From Gordionus sp. m RMFG-2023 (lineage: Eukaryota > Nematomorpha > Gordioida > Chordodea > Parachordodidae), in NCBI RefSeq assembly GCF_954871325.1, contig NC_088779.1, forward strand, positions 17,734,846-17,798,845: a stretch of 64,000 nt of DNA. Reading direction: 5' to 3'. Positions 12,059 to 25,544 of this stretch are shown here, piece by piece. Numbering within the stretch: position 1 is the first letter of the stretch; every line of letters begins with the position of its first letter. The notes under the pieces were generated by a model. The model made no database searches. It worked only from the letters and a program-made list of their open reading frames with translations, and was not told the DNA's origin. The position numbers were made by a program, and so were the translations under genes.

Positions 12059-12493
12059 TTAATTATATTTTATTTTATAAAATTCCTGGCATGACATATT
12101 ATATATTTGTTTAACCATTAGCTCGTCCTCTAATGTTGTTAAAGCAATCCGATTTCTCTGCTTTTTCCAGGCAGTTCTCATCAGGCTAAAAATGCGTTCG
12201 GATAAGGTATTGGAATGAGGTAAGGAGAAGACATACTCGCATATTTTTTTCAAGCATGGGGATTTATCGTTATTATGAAAAAATTCTACCCATTTCTCCT
12301 CTGCTTTTAGACCATCTAACTTTAAGTATTTTGGCGTATCATAAAAAATAGAGAGAATTACAATCTTCTCAAACAAGATAACAATGTCTTTCGGTATTTT
12401 TAATATATTTATTAAATTATAAAAACCATTAATTGAGGGTTTCTGTTCCAAGGTCATAATATTTATAAATTTGTGAATAGTTATTAAAATCAA
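12059..12493 (-). pseudogene. hAT transposase C-terminal domain (dimerisation)
   Basis: An open frame of 144 residues includes S-N-T-L-S-E-R-I-F-S-L-M near residues 95-107, then R-T-A-W-K-K-Q-R-N-R and a tail of alternating hydrophobics ending CQEFYKIKY. This is the hAT family dimerisation domain, where S-x-x-x-E-R-x-F-S is the signature. The frame's ATG is only the first Met after a stop; the real protein would begin far upstream in the right arm of the transposon. It is a fragment of a dead element, not a host gene. Confidence 0.85.
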
Positions 12494-12596
12494 ATTTTGA
12501 TTGTAAATATTCTAAAATTGTCTTAATAAAAATATCTGCTTCATTTAAATATGTTATAATTAAAGTATTATTTGAACATTATATAATAATTTTAGC

Positions 12597-13585
12597 AATA
12601 GCGCCATAAAATTTATTATCAATTTTTAACTGTAGAGATGAACAGAGCTTTAGCATGATTTTGTGAATCTTTTTTATAAAGAATATTCTGATTGCAACTG
12701 AATATTAAGTGCATGAAGTAGATTTCCTACATGTGAAACGAATCCCAAATATGCTTCTGCCATTTCAAACTCGAAAAAATTTTTCAAAATTTTAGGACAG
12801 CTTTTAAAATCTTTATTTATGAAAAGTAAAGGTTTTTAAAATTTTAAAATTCTATCGATGGCAGGTATTAAGGACAACCACCTGATAGGTATATATCGCA
12901 ACAACTCACACCATTTCAAGTCAGACCACTTCCCCAACTCTTTTAATTCATTAACTCTTTTAGTTGATGACTAAATTCGTTAAAACATTTCATCACAATT
13001 ATTTCGACATCCACAGATAGTACATTTATTACCGAATTATGTAGTATATGGCATATACAGCCAATTGGTATTAATTCATTATTGTGCTGCCTCAATTCGG
13101 TAACTTTGGTTATTGCCAAAATTTACAGAGGCATTATCAGCGCAGAAAGCTGACATGCAAATCATTGATAACCCTGAATCAGCTATATTTACCATTATGT
13201 GGCTAGCTACATCGTTGGATTTTTCACTATCCGAGGAAAAAATTTAACAGCTTTATGGAAATGTTCTTATTTTTGTTGGAATAGCGAAGGATCAAGGGAA
13301 ATGTTTTAATATTTCCCTTATTAGATGCATCTGTTAGAATTGAATATGGATGCCCATCTTTCAAATCGTCTAGAATTGACCTCTAGGATTCAGGTACTAA
13401 AACTTGTGATAGCCTTGCTCATTTTTGTTCTGCCACAAGTAAGGTTTGCACTTATATTGGAGTCGTTAAATATTATGAGAAAAAGATTCGACCCACATTG
13501 TGATGATATAGCTCTGTGAATATTGAACTACATGATAGATGTATACGATTTCCGCAAATGTAGTTGCAACTGTATTATTTATTAT
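12597..13585 (-). pseudogene. hAT transposase middle region, decayed (right arm)
   Basis: Minus-strand translation in more than one frame gives hAT catalytic-region blocks: VASHIMVNIAD, CADNASVNFG, IGCICHILHNSV and VEIIVMKCFNEF. These are followed at lower coordinates by the dimerisation domain at 12059-12493, in the expected N-to-C order. Frame changes and stops separate the blocks. It forms the partner arm of the inverted duplication at 11280-12056. Confidence 0.8.
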
Positions 13586-14138
13586 TTGAGAATATTTTTG
13601 TATTGCAATCGATGTTGATATACTCCCCTGTCTGACTTGTTTGAATGAAATGATGTTGATTTATTATTGGATAAAAATAAAACAGGATAGAAAGAAATTT
13701 ACAAACTAGACATGTTTTTAAAATAAATATTTAAAATTATTTTATAAATTTATAAATCATCAATTAATGTCTCTCAAAATTATTATTTATATATTAAAAA
13801 TTTTAAAATACTAAAAAAAAAAATTGCGGTAGATTTTTGCGGGAGATTTCCAATTGCGGTAGTTTTACGGGAGAGAGATGCCTACGTGTAAACTAAAAAA
13901 TTGCGGGAGTCTCCCGCTGATGGAGGGAGACATGGCAACCCTGGCCTAGATTAGATTATTCAAAAATGATTACAATTATGGATTTCAACAGTCTATTTTT
14001 TTTAAATTTCGGCTTATATATACACAGAATCGACAAAAATGGATTTAAGTTTAGGTATTCTACTAGTAAATTTGATTTCACAAAAATAAATTAGATTATA
14101 TATATTTATCTGTATAGAGAATAATATTATATTTATTA

Positions 14139-14467
14139 GCGTCAATGTGTTTTTTCCGGCAATGGGCTATTTTTTAACTTTCAATCATTTTTTGAGCTCA
14201 TTTAAAAAAATTTAAATATCTAATATTACAAAGCATCCCATCATGTTTGATATACTCTGAATTTCAGACAATTTTTTTATGACCTTTTATTAGATATCTA
14301 TATATTTTTTTTTATAAATTATAAATGGCTCAAATTCATAGGATAGGTATTCCAAACATGATAGAATATATTTCCGGTAAAATCCGATTTTTAAATTTAA
14401 AAAACGCGCTCAAGAAATGTTATAGAACAGTAAATATAACACATTGCCGGAAGCTACACATTGACGC
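14139..14467. mobile_element. MITE with GCGTCAATGTG ends and TA flanks, copy 1
   Basis: The ends are GCGTCAATGTG...CCGGCAATG and its inverse, about 27 bp with a few mismatches. TA dinucleotides flank both sides (14137-14138, 14468-14469), which suits a Tc1/mariner-type target, although low-complexity flanks leave this open. The 329-bp interior is non-coding and carries a second inverted pair around CATGTTTGATATA and its inverse. A related copy lies at 37565-37925 inside a hemicentin intron. Confidence 0.75.
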
Positions 14468-14499
14468 TAACATATATAAAATATCAGAATCGCGATTGT

Positions 14500-16922
14500 T
14501 TGGCGTTGGCGTAGCCAGTAGCCAGGGTTTATATAAGAGAAAAGGGGTACCTTGATCTTTAAATAGATTCCATCTATGGAAAAATCTGATAAGGTAATTT
14601 TGTTTAAAATATTTTATTTTTCCATGGTTAATTATTTTGCTTTTAATTTATATTTTTTTTATCATCGCCGTCAATGTAGGCTGAATAATTGGAAGCAGAA
14701 ACATTAATTTCAAATCTGTTCCAATATTTCGCCCATAAGAGCGTTGATCATTATATTAGCCAGTATAAAGAAAAAATTTTTTAGCGACAAAATTTTAACC
14801 ATGATTAAAAAGCAACTGAAAGCATTTATTCTAAAAATTTTATCAAAGTTTAGTCTTAATTGTATATTATCCTCATCTGTTTAGAATATTAAAAATAAGG
14901 TTATTAGAAGTAGCATCACTAAGGGCATAAAAATAGAATTCACAATTGGCATTATGCTAGAATAGAAAATATAGAAGAACTAATCTGGTTTGTGATGATA
15001 TTTTGTTCCTGAAGAGTATTTATAATTTCTCAAATATTATCACCATGAAAAAGAAATAGTGTTATAAAAAAAATAAACTATGTCAATACTCTTTATGTGT
15101 AAAGTGAGCTAGGCTCTCGGAAACACTAATTCTGAAACTGATATCTAACTATTAATTAGTACATCAGCGTAGCCAGGATTTTGCTAGAGGGTGGGGAAAA
15201 CACTATTAAGTAGATTTTTAGTCATTATTTTTATAGAAGGTCTATAGATTCAATTATTGTAGGCCTTTGGCTATGTTATATTTAGATAAAAATAATTTTC
15301 GTTTTTCATTTTTTTAAATAAAAGTGCATTTTCCTAAAGATTTTTAATTATAGTCGTTATTTTAAAAAATTATTAACTTTTACATAGTTTCCTTTGTTCG
15401 AGTTTTGAAGGAGAAATGAATTTATGTGGAGGGGAAAGGGATTTTTAGTAACTTAAAATTATATTTACGAAAACATTTTTAAAGGGAATGCCCCCCCCCC
15501 CTCACTATAAATTATAATTTAATTAGCATATTTTAGTGCTCTCTATTTGATTGATAAAAGAGAAAAAAAATTAATAATAAAAAAAGAAAAAATTGAGAGA
15601 AAAAGTAAATTGTAAAATAATAAAAATTGACATCCTACCACAGCGGAGAATATAGAAATTTTACATATCTAGTTTGCGTTAAACTTTAGGCGTCAAGTCA
15701 GCCAAAGTGCATATTTATTATATTTTATAGTTCTACCGTTTGACACACAGTTTAGAGAGGTAAATTAAAGAAAAAACGCCAAGATTGATATCATGCTAGA
15801 ATGAAAAAGAAGCACTGAATATCTTGGTTACATCATTATTTAATGTAAGTTTGTATATATTATTTACTAACTCATCAATCAGTTTCCAGTTGATAAACTA
15901 AAACCAATTATAAGTGATATATAAACTATGTGTCGCATTGAGTTAAATTTAAAGATCAATTGCAATGAAATAAATTAAGGTTTCTTTTTTGTTTATTTAA
16001 TGGTATAGAATTAAAATAGTTAAAATCTCATTGTAATTTGATTCGAGTTTTATTATCAAATATTTGGTAACAATCTGAATCTCATATTAAGTTGCAGCTC
16101 TAATCATAAAGTTTGCGGTATTTTTATGAACTAATTCTAAACCTTAGACCAATATGAAATTAATTGAAGTTTAATGCTTCAATCCATTTAAGTAGGATTT
16201 TACGTGTATAGATATTTTTGCCCTTGTTAATAATAATTATGATTAATTTATTAGGTATTGCCAATACAAGAAAATCGCAAATAAATTCCTAGCCAAACGA
16301 ATCAGCCAAAAAATCTGCAATTTCGAGAGCCCTTTTATCAAACAACATCGCTTCGAAAGATGTAGATGACTCTTTTTAACTTCTTTTTTTATAAATGTTT
16401 TTTTTAAAATATTTTTATTATGTAGGTATGTGCACATAATTTTCACCGATCCGAAACAATATTTGTTCAAATCCGTTTTAACTATTCGATATTTATAATA
16501 ATTTTTTACCACCCCCCTTTGAACGGAATGTATTAAACAAAATCCATATTTATTGTGTAAAACATTTAATTATATTTTAATATTTTTACTTCTACAATAG
16601 AGTTATCTAATAAATTTTTGTTAAAATAGTGGGTTCTAGAAACCAAAACTTATGCTCAAATACCACCCAAACAAATGTGTTCATCATAGCCCAGCCAAGC
16701 TACACTAGATAAAATAAAAAAATATGTTATTACCATATATATACAAGGATTTTTAATACATTCTTTGATTTATCTCAAGTATGACAGGTCATTAACATTA
16801 CAATTAATTTCAACTATTTTATTGGTTTTTCTCTTTGATTTTTAATTTATACGAATCCCTTAAATTGAATTTACATTATTTTATAATATGTAAAACAATT
16901 ATTTTCATTGTCATTACCTAAA
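14500..16922. other. A+T-rich sequence with one dispersed repeat
   Basis: No gene. The segment at about 15166-15505 begins GCGTAGCCAGGATTTTGCTAGAGGGTG and ends in an 11-C tract (15491-15501). A related segment lies at about 61020-61250. It resembles a decayed hAT-type repeat beginning G-C-G-T-A-G-C, but no clean right end or target duplication is visible. The remainder is A+T-rich and unremarkable. Confidence 0.4.
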
Positions 16923-17480
16923 TTATAAATAAAACTTAAACTTATTTGAAAAATACAACTGGCGAATATTTATTGGCAGTTGGAAGTTGTGTAAAACCTG
17001 GCGAATATTTATTGGTAGTTGGAAGTTGAACTTTATTATCATCTTTAATAAAAGGCTCACATGCAATCCTGAACTTTTTTTAAGTAAAAAGAAATCTTTA
17101 TAACGAGGATCAAGCAATGTTGTTATGAAATAATTATCGTCATCATAAATATAAAATAACAGAGTTCTTAATTGTAATGGCATCTTTCATGGTCTGCACA
17201 CTTCTATATGTGTCCCCATTAATCGTTATTTCACTTTTCGGAATATCAACAAAGGATTTAACATTTCTAATTGAACATGATTCTGCACTTATTTCTTTTA
17301 TTACCTTCTGATTGGTTCAGATCATCAATTACCTTTTTTGCTAATTTCGACTCATATAATTAGAGATTTCCAAAATTAGGATTACCGATACATCTTTAAC
17401 GTTATTTTTTGTTCTATAATCGTTCGAGCAAGTAATAGGTAGAATCCCAACGGGTCGGCATGTCCTAGATTAATTTATGC
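16923..17480 (-). pseudogene. hAT transposase remnant
   Basis: The minus strand shows DMPTRWDSTYYLLERL (about 17420-17470) and, further on, FITTLLDPRYKDFF (about 17080-17130). Both are standard blocks of the hAT transposase family. Stops and frame changes lie between them. A 39-40-bp tandem duplication (about 16958-17035) follows and is part of the open frame 16923-17183. No terminal repeats were found. The motifs differ from those in the 10806-13943 element, so this is a separate lineage. Confidence 0.75.
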
Positions 17481-18451
17481 TTAGTTATACTTAATCGATT
17501 TTGAATTTATTTTAATTTTGTGAAATAGAAGAATATTTAAAATGTCCTATTATTTTTCTTACCCACAAGCATGCCAATGATGAATCTCCATATAAAATGG
17601 TGCAATTAATTACAAACTATGGGCAAAACAGGAAACGCTCCCGGGTTTTCATTGCCAAGACTATCTCGAATGTTTAGGTATAATTTGTTTTTTTATTACC
17701 CAATAATTAATCATTGTATGTGACTTTAAATGTTTTAACATTTAGAAACATTTATTTGTTTAAGTCTTGGTTTATATAATAACATGTTAATGAGAAATGA
17801 GAATAGCCACCTGTATTTCTAGTCCATTTATATATGTTAAAGGAAAAATATGTATCTTCAACTAAAACATATTTTTTCTGAGAGTTTCGCTTATATATCA
17901 ATATTAACTCCTTGTGAAAAATATTTTCTATTGTGGATTTTATATAAACATAAATGATGCAAAGACGTCATTCTCCAAGATAGAAATCGGCTGGCGGTCA
18001 TTCTATAAATAAATAATGATGGATTTACGAATTTTTCTAAATATTTGTTTTAATAAGAATGGTAGATATTGTTGGCTCTTTCTAAAATTTGAGATGTTTT
18101 AATATTTTTTGTTCTTTGTTAATAACTCTTAAAATGAAGTTTGATGGAATCGTTTTAAATGTTTACGGATATTTGTAGTATTAAATAAATTTTTCATTAT
18201 TCCTCCCCGTTAATAGCAAAATTATTTTTATCTTTTGTAAGATTCCATAATTCAGATGCCATATTAAAAGAAATTATAAAAAAATATTACTTTCTTTAAA
18301 GTATACTAATAATTGGGCAAGTTATTATTTATAAAAAAGATTTAGAATCGTTCCATTTTTATAAAAAATCTTATAAATATTATAAAACAATAAATACCGA
18401 TATTTAATATCGGCACAATCTTAACAATATGTATTTCAAATTATATTTCTT
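17481..18451. other. A+T-rich sequence, nothing recognised
   Basis: No coding signal, RNA gene or element end was recognised. Confidence 0.5.
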
Positions 18452-18839
18452 ATATGTTTTATTTTATACATAGTTTTTAAGTTATTTTTATTATTTTATA
18501 GAATATCAAAAAATAGCTCATTTTTAAACAAATAAAAAAAAAACTAGAAAAACTGAAAGAATGTTATCAACAGCATATAAATATATCAGGTCAAAGAACT
18601 TCAATATAAGTAAGGTCGAAGTTCCTCGGGAACTATTTAATCTTCCCTTTGATTCTGGCATATGTTTTATTTTATACATAGCTTGCATCAAAATAACTCA
18701 TTTTTAAACAAATAAAAAATAGAAAAACTGAAAGAATGTTATCAACAGCATATAAATATATCAGGGCAAAGAACTTCAATATAGGTGAGTTCGAAGTTCC
18801 TCGGGAACTAATTAATCTTCCCTTTGATCCTGGCTAGTT
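18452..18839. repeat. Tandem duplication, period about 208 bp
   Basis: Copy 1 (18452-18659) and copy 2 (18660-18839) share ATATGTTTTATTTTATACATAG at their start. They also share a 110-bp block ending GAAGTTCCTCGGGAACT...CTTCCCTTTGAT. Copy 2 lacks about 30 bp near its start. The block contains the palindrome-like AGTTCCTCGGGAACT. There is no coding content. Confidence 0.85.
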
Positions 18840-19055
18840 TTGTTAAGAGGCTCGTTTTGAGCCGATTTTTAAAAGCTTCTAACTCAAAATTATATCTAGA
18901 AAAATATTACGCACGCAAGCCTGAAGATTTTTTCATGGATGGCACAAAGATTTAGACATCTATTAGCAAAATCTCGAAGTTTAGGCAATATTTTTTTGGC
19001 TAAAATATTGAGTTTCATTTTAAAATCGGCTCAAATATAGCTGATTCAAGGCTCA
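18835..19055. mobile_element. TTGTTAA-GGCTC repeat, relative of the 32357 and 55184 elements
   Basis: It begins TAGTTTTGTTAAGAGGCTCG and ends near GGCTCAAATATAGCTGATTC. The inverse of the interior aligns with the repeat at about 55184-55379, including blocks around AGCAAAATCTC and TTTTAGC. The right terminal repeat is decayed, and no target duplication is visible. Confidence 0.5.
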
Positions 19056-22000
19056 ATCTTACCTTTAAATTATTATTCATATAAAATAAATATATTGATA
19101 AATTAAATATGATTTGTCTCATAAGCTTTTATTGTGATAAAATTAGTAAAGCGGCATAAATAAAAACATATATTCCCATATTATAATAAGAATATGTATA
19201 GTATACATGTATAACTACGGGTATAATTTATGTTAATGATATCTATACAATAAATATCGTTCTTTTATTAATTAATAATAGCAAAATAATTATTTTAATT
19301 AGGATACATTTAATAACAAGCGGAAATATAAAAAAAATAAATAAGTTAAATAAATACGGTTTATAATAATAATGCACGGAAATTATAAGTTAATAGCAAT
19401 TATTTATTAATAAATCATTCTATAATTGAGTTGATCATGTAATTGGAGGGAATATTTTAGGCCGATTATTTATTCAATGCTAAATAATAAAATAAAATTT
19501 TATTCACTTATTTATTAGTTTACTTTTGGTATTTCAAAGCATATTTTGGTACTTGATTTAAAAAAATATTAAAATTATAGGTTAATATAGTTTTAATATA
19601 ATATTTAAATATAAATATACCATTTAAGCCCACTATTTAGCAAAAAATTAATATATAAAATATAAAATATTTCTTAAAAAAATATATATAGATAGAATTA
19701 TTTTTAAAAATCAGAAAAGAAAGTGTAAATGGATGCTATATGTAAATGATAATATTCTTCCCTACTAAAAAGACTAAGTTTTATTGTTTGCAATTCTAAA
19801 ATGGGATTTTATATCTTGCATATATGATATTATCAAAAACTTTAAATAAAAATTACTAAATATTTGATCATCTTGCTAGTTTTTATGTTCTAATTTGATA
19901 TTTTTATCGTGTAAATTTTCCCAAAATTTGCATTAAGGTTAATTTAATATTTTATAATTTGTCACCATTTTTGCTGTTATATTTTTTAATTAATAGGACT
20001 AAAAAATTATTACATTTTTATTATAAATCGTGAAAAGTATTGATAGTATGAGATATGCTCATTTAAAATGCTAGAATATGTATACAAATGAATATTTTAA
20101 AAGAAATTAAGATAAGTCTTACAAGAAACCATGAGACGAGCTATCATAAAAGATTAAATTGAAATAATATTAATTTTATAAAAAATTTATTTTATATATT
20201 ACCAGCATCTCGGCCTATATATTTCGTTGATATTAGATAAAATTATTTTTATATGAAGTGTAAATTTAAATATAATACAATAAAAATACATGGTTTCTCA
20301 ATTACTATTTTTTTTAGAAAAGTATTAAATTCCCTAAAATAAAAATTATAGAGTTTTAATATATGTAGCTTATTCTTTGTTATCTTAATTTAGAGCATAA
20401 CTTTGTAACGTTATAATTTAAGAACAGAACTATTTTCGTCAAACCAGGTAATAACTATAGAGATGTATTTAAATTAGTTTCAAGGATAACCTGAATTTAT
20501 TATTTTATTGAATTTAAAGATGTTTTAATAAAATAGATAATCCTGTCATTTAGAAAATTAATATTCGATATTCAATTATAAAGCAAATATGAATAAAATT
20601 TTAAAATATCAGAATTTTCTCGCTATTTATCTAATAATAAATGAGAAATTTACGATTTTTGAATAATTTTATTTTGTATTTATTTTGTATAAACAAATTA
20701 AAATGTTCTTACGTGCACGAACTAATGTAAATAATGTTAATTTTTTGTATATTTCACTTCTAAGGCGGCTACCTAGCTGGAATGAATGAGTATTTCAATG
20801 TTAATTTACAAATATTTGCTTAAATTAACACGGGCACGCTCAATCGCTCCAATTAGGCCTTAGCGGAATATAAATATTTATACAATAAATCATTTTAAAC
20901 ATATATAAATTTATCAATGCCTTGAAATCGCAAAATAAAGTAAACGAATTAATTGAAAGTTAAATGAATAGGAAATAAGTTTTAAAATGGTATTACTAAT
21001 AATAAAAAAATTGGATATAATCAATATTTTAGCAATTGGAAATGCTGCATTATAAATTAATTATTAAAACAAAAGGGGATAAATTTAAAAAAAAAAATTT
21101 TTTTCTTTACCCATATCTTTATCCACTGTAAAAATATAATGCACATAAATATAATTTAATTTTCTTATTATTAAATTTTATACCTTCATCCTCTGGGTCT
21201 GGAACTATAAATCAGAATATATATATATATAATATATATATAATATTATAACTAAAAATAAATTATATTTTCGTCCAAATCTTAGAATTCTTTTTTGAAA
21301 AGTGTTTCAAAACTTTTACAAATTATAAAATTTTAGAAAAATATTATGGGCATGATTTTAATATTTGTTATTTATTTTTTTTCATTAAAGTTTTCTAAAT
21401 TTGCGAATTTTTTTCTTCTTCAAATTTTAGAGAGAGTTTTAGAAAATATTTATTTACACAAATTTTATAATTATTTATTAATCATTTTTACTATCGAAGC
21501 GATCTAAAATGATAAAAATAGTTAATGTTTTAATTGTTAAAAATAAATAATTTTACCTCCTGAGACAGAACCAATCGGAACATTGAATTCTCTCGCATAA
21601 GCTAAAAATTTTAAATATTTTTTCAAAATATTCAGATGTTGATATTACCAGAGTATAAGCTAGTAGCCACCAAGACCAAGACCAAGAAAAGCATGTTTAT
21701 TAAGGAAAATTTCATGTTGAGATTTTGACGGATTTACAATTTTTTTTTTCAGAAAGATGAAGAGCAAAAATTTTTGTGATAAAAAAAGGAGATTCTATAC
21801 TATCTTATATACTTTCACTCTACATAGGCCATTTTATTGACTTAATATGACCTTAATTAATCATTTTTAAATTCTTATATTTAAAATTATCTATTTTATT
21901 TTTAACTGTTTTTTTTAAATATTCGAATGAAAAAGGAGCAAATCCAAATATTGAATTATAAATATTGATCTAATTTTGCTACTAATATTATGCAGCCTAA

Positions 22001-25000
22001 ATTTTAATAGCTAAAATAGAACATTTTATTAGAAATTAAATAAAATTAAAAAAATTTTAGTAAAAAAAATCCTTGAATATCCGGGTCAATATCTTAAATA
22101 TATATAAATAAATTTTCACTTCTAATTAGATTTATTTAAATGGGTTGTTAAGTTCAAGGTAAGAAATAGGCTTCTATATTACATTCACTAAGGTTAATTA
22201 TTTTTGTTCAAATTCTTATAAATCTCCCCTTAAATAATTTTCATAATTAAATGCATATAAATATTTACTTAAATTTAAGAGCCAAATGAACAAAATATTT
22301 ATTCACATATTAAAGATGATAACGTATTGTACAAGACTGAGAAAATTTTCTCACATTTGGTAGTTATCCAGATAGTACAGCTCAAATTCATAATGGTAAT
22401 TTTGAAAGATCTGATTTTCCCTTAATCGTATTCGGGCATGAATAGTTATACCCACCCTATTAATTTCAAACAATTTATCCATGAATTCTGGAATATGTAA
22501 TTTATATAAAAATTTACAGATATAAATATTAATTTAGTTTACTTTAAATTATATTCACTGAGAAAGTATTCTTTACATGGCGGAATAGGATTTTAGAAAA
22601 ATTAGGTCTTTCAAAATTGAAAAACTCGCGTTATAAATAAATGAAATTTTATGGATTTGCCAAAATCACAGATTTACTAAACCTCTGTGAATAAATAATA
22701 TGTTAATTCTAAATTATAATAAACATAAATTTTACAGAAATTATCATCATATAAACATTAAACAAGTGCAATATAAAAAAATAATAATTTCCACATCAAA
22801 TTTTACAGATATCATAGAGGATTGTTAATACACGTCCTCCGATTAGGTATCAGGATATTAATTGATCGATTAAAAAAATAATATTTATAATTAATTCTCC
22901 CACTCTGTACAGTTGTTTTTTTTGTTAAGGGTATCTTTTTTCCCACCTTCTTTTTATTCTGGATACATTGTTCTGATATCTTTTCCAAGACGTATTATCA
23001 CTGCCTAGATTACTTTTATAAATTATAGAGAGCATTCTAATTTTTAATTTAAAAAGATTTTATAAAAATCAAATTAAAACATTCACATAAAATTTTATTT
23101 TTCAATCAAAGAATCTTAAATATACATTTTGGATATAATATAAAGTTATCAATCTGTATTTACAAAAAGATTTTTTTAAAAAATAATATAATTATATTCT
23201 AGATCCTTGCATAAACTGGTCATATGTGCATTTTTTTAATGGCAGGAAAGAGCGGAATGAACAAGAGTTATTTATAATAGAGCTAGCTTAAATAATAAAA
23301 TAACATTGATTGTTTACAAAAATATATTTATAAGTATAACATAGTTTTTAAATTTAATAATTTTATTATCACTGTATCATTTCAGTCACTCTTAATGTAT
23401 AATCGATCAAGTTTTAGTCAGCTCTTAGGTCAATTTTATATGATTAAAATTAAATATTTTAAGAAATATATAATATTATATTGCTCAGAATAAAAAGGAA
23501 ACGCTAAGAATAGTTTTTATTAATTGCTCAGGATAAGTTAAAAAATATAAGAAAAAGCTTATAATTTTTACTGATGTTACTATCATTTTTTTAAATCTAA
23601 GATTTTTCTAAATAAAAATTTAAATTGCCTCAAAAGAAATATTAAATCTTTATTTTAAATGTTTCTTAATATAAGTGAGTATTACCGAAATGTTTATTTT
23701 AACATTATTATTAAATGAATAAATTTGGGCCTCGGGGGTCAGGCTTGTTGATAATTTTTTTTAAAAAATTAAAATTTAACACAATAGTTCAATGTTGGTA
23801 TCTAATGGGAGCTAATAAAAAGGGTCCTTTAACTATTTTATCAATCATTACTACCAAAGTTTAGGTCATGGGAGGAGGGATGGGATCAAAATTTTGAACT
23901 TTTTTAATATAATATTTAGTTAGGGGTATTAGATGAAAGAGATATATGTGTTGCATATTTCAAATGAAATCTAATAAAATAATCTTATGACCGGTTCGTT
24001 AACCATCTTTCAAGGTCATCAAATTTATATCATAGGAAGGGGATATAAATATTTATACTTTCTCAATTTTAATAATTTTCAATATTGTAATCGGTGGGAA
24101 ATTTTAAATTCAATAAACTCTTCACTTGCAATTAAACTAAAGATTTGTAAAATTCGAATCCGCAAGTCTATCCAACCAACTTGACTTTTGGGTTTAGCTA
24201 TATAAATGTATTAGAATCATATTAATAATTTTTTGTTATTTTTATATGCTAAAAATTAATCAAAATGTTAAAAAAATTTTAAATAACCAATATTATATGA
24301 AATAATTAGCTATATTTGGTTTAAATTTCTACTATTATACAATATTAGTTTAGATTTCAATTGGAGAACTGATGTGCCCTTGTCCAAACATGTTTGTCTC
24401 CTCTTACAATCATATTCATTGATATTGATAATAATACCGAATATATTAATTTTGTTTTATCAATTTTTGATGTCAATGTAAAATTTAATATTAACAAATA
24501 AAATTAAATTACCGTCTTCACATTTTATAGAATGTAAATAAGCTTTATATTCGCAATAATTTATCATAATTCCCCTGTTTTTTTTTAAATTTTATAAAAC
24601 TATTTATAATCCTCATTTTTAAATTTATCCTCACTAGATCTTTTCTATTTATATTGATAGTTAAAATTCTACTATAATTTTAAAATGTTTGGACCAAAAT
24701 TTATAATTCTTTTGTACTTTTTGAAAAAATCTATTGTGGTAATCAAGAAGAGAGGAGTCCTTCTCTAGGAAATTTTATATTTCATAAATATCAATTTTAG
24801 TTAATAAAAAAAATGCCCCTATTTTAAATTAAAAACTGGAGGTTTCACAGATCTTACTTTTTACGAAAGAAATTCCAATCCTCTACTTTTTATGTTTCAA
24901 CAATTTTTTAAAATTTCGAGAAACTTTTAAAATTTCACACTTTTTTAGTTTTTACACCATTTTTTATATTTAACTGAAGTAATATTTTTCCAAATTTAAA

Positions 25001-25400
25001 TCTAACCTTTAATTTTTTCTTATCCATTCAAACAACTAAATTTATTTTTATTTTCTATTTCTACAAAAATTTTTAAATGTTAAAGTCAAATTTTACTAAA
25101 AAAAACTATTATATAAGTTTTAATATCTATACTGTTTTATTATATTTAGAAAATGTTTTTCCAACTTTGATATAAATTTTGTTGAGTAATTAAACTTTAA
25201 GAAATTAAAGGAGAAAATATTATGTAGAGTAATGAACATTACAAACCTATACAAATATAAAAATAGTATCAATTTTCATTTTTTTACAAATAAGAAGTTA
25301 GTGGTGAAAAAACGATGATTCTTTTTATAATTTTTTAATTATGCAATATTTAAAGAATGAAAATGATATTAATTAAAGTTTTACTAATAACAACTGTATT
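19056..25400. other. Long A+T-rich stretch without recognised genes
   Basis: Over 6 kb with no long open frame, no conserved protein block and no clear terminal repeat on either strand. It lies directly upstream of the hemicentin gene and may hold its control region or 5' untranslated exons, but no specific element can be pointed to. The motif AAGGCGGCTACC at about 20763 also occurs at 491. Confidence 0.5.
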
Positions 25401-25417
25401 TTTTTTTATCCATTTAG
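25398..25417 (+). promoter_or_regulatory. Possible splice acceptor in the 5' leader
   Basis: A pyrimidine-rich tract followed by CATTTAG at 25411-25417 is a good acceptor, 127 bp before the hemicentin start codon. It could join a 5' untranslated exon or serve a trans-spliced leader. This is inference only; no upstream exon was found. Confidence 0.35.
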
Positions 25418-25544
25418 ATTTGTATTGCCTATTTATTAGCACATGCTTCTGAATGCCCATATAATAGGAAAAACAATTAACTGAAATTTTTTTTATTTTA
25501 TATGATAAAATTGGCAATTAAGAAGAAAGTTTATAAAAGTTAAC

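Larger units (their letters stand above)
10806..13943 (-). mobile_element. hAT DNA transposon, 3.1 kb, with internal inverted duplication
   Basis: The left end CAGGGTTGCCAGGTC and the right end (inverse of CAGGGTTGCCATGTC) form the terminal inverted repeats. Identical 8-bp duplications GCCTAGAT flank it at 10798-10805 and 13944-13951. The minus strand encodes a decayed hAT transposase: a middle region at about 12600-13250 (readable blocks CADNASVNFG and IGCICHILHNSV) and the C-terminal dimerisation domain at 12059-12493. The middle region is also present in the opposite orientation at about 11280-12056, so the element is a large palindrome with the dimerisation region as its loop. Several stops and frame changes make it inactive. 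Confidence 0.9.

Noticed and set aside
13325-13519. 64-codon plus-strand open frame
   Set aside because: It is antisense to the decayed hAT transposase arm, a shadow frame.
14325-14555. 76-codon plus-strand open frame
   Set aside because: It starts inside and runs out of the TA-flanked MITE; no domain.
16243-16512. 89-codon minus-strand open frame, considered as a hAT N-terminus
   Set aside because: It lies on the wrong side of the transposase remnant at 16923-17480 for that orientation, and no BED-type Cys/His pattern is present.
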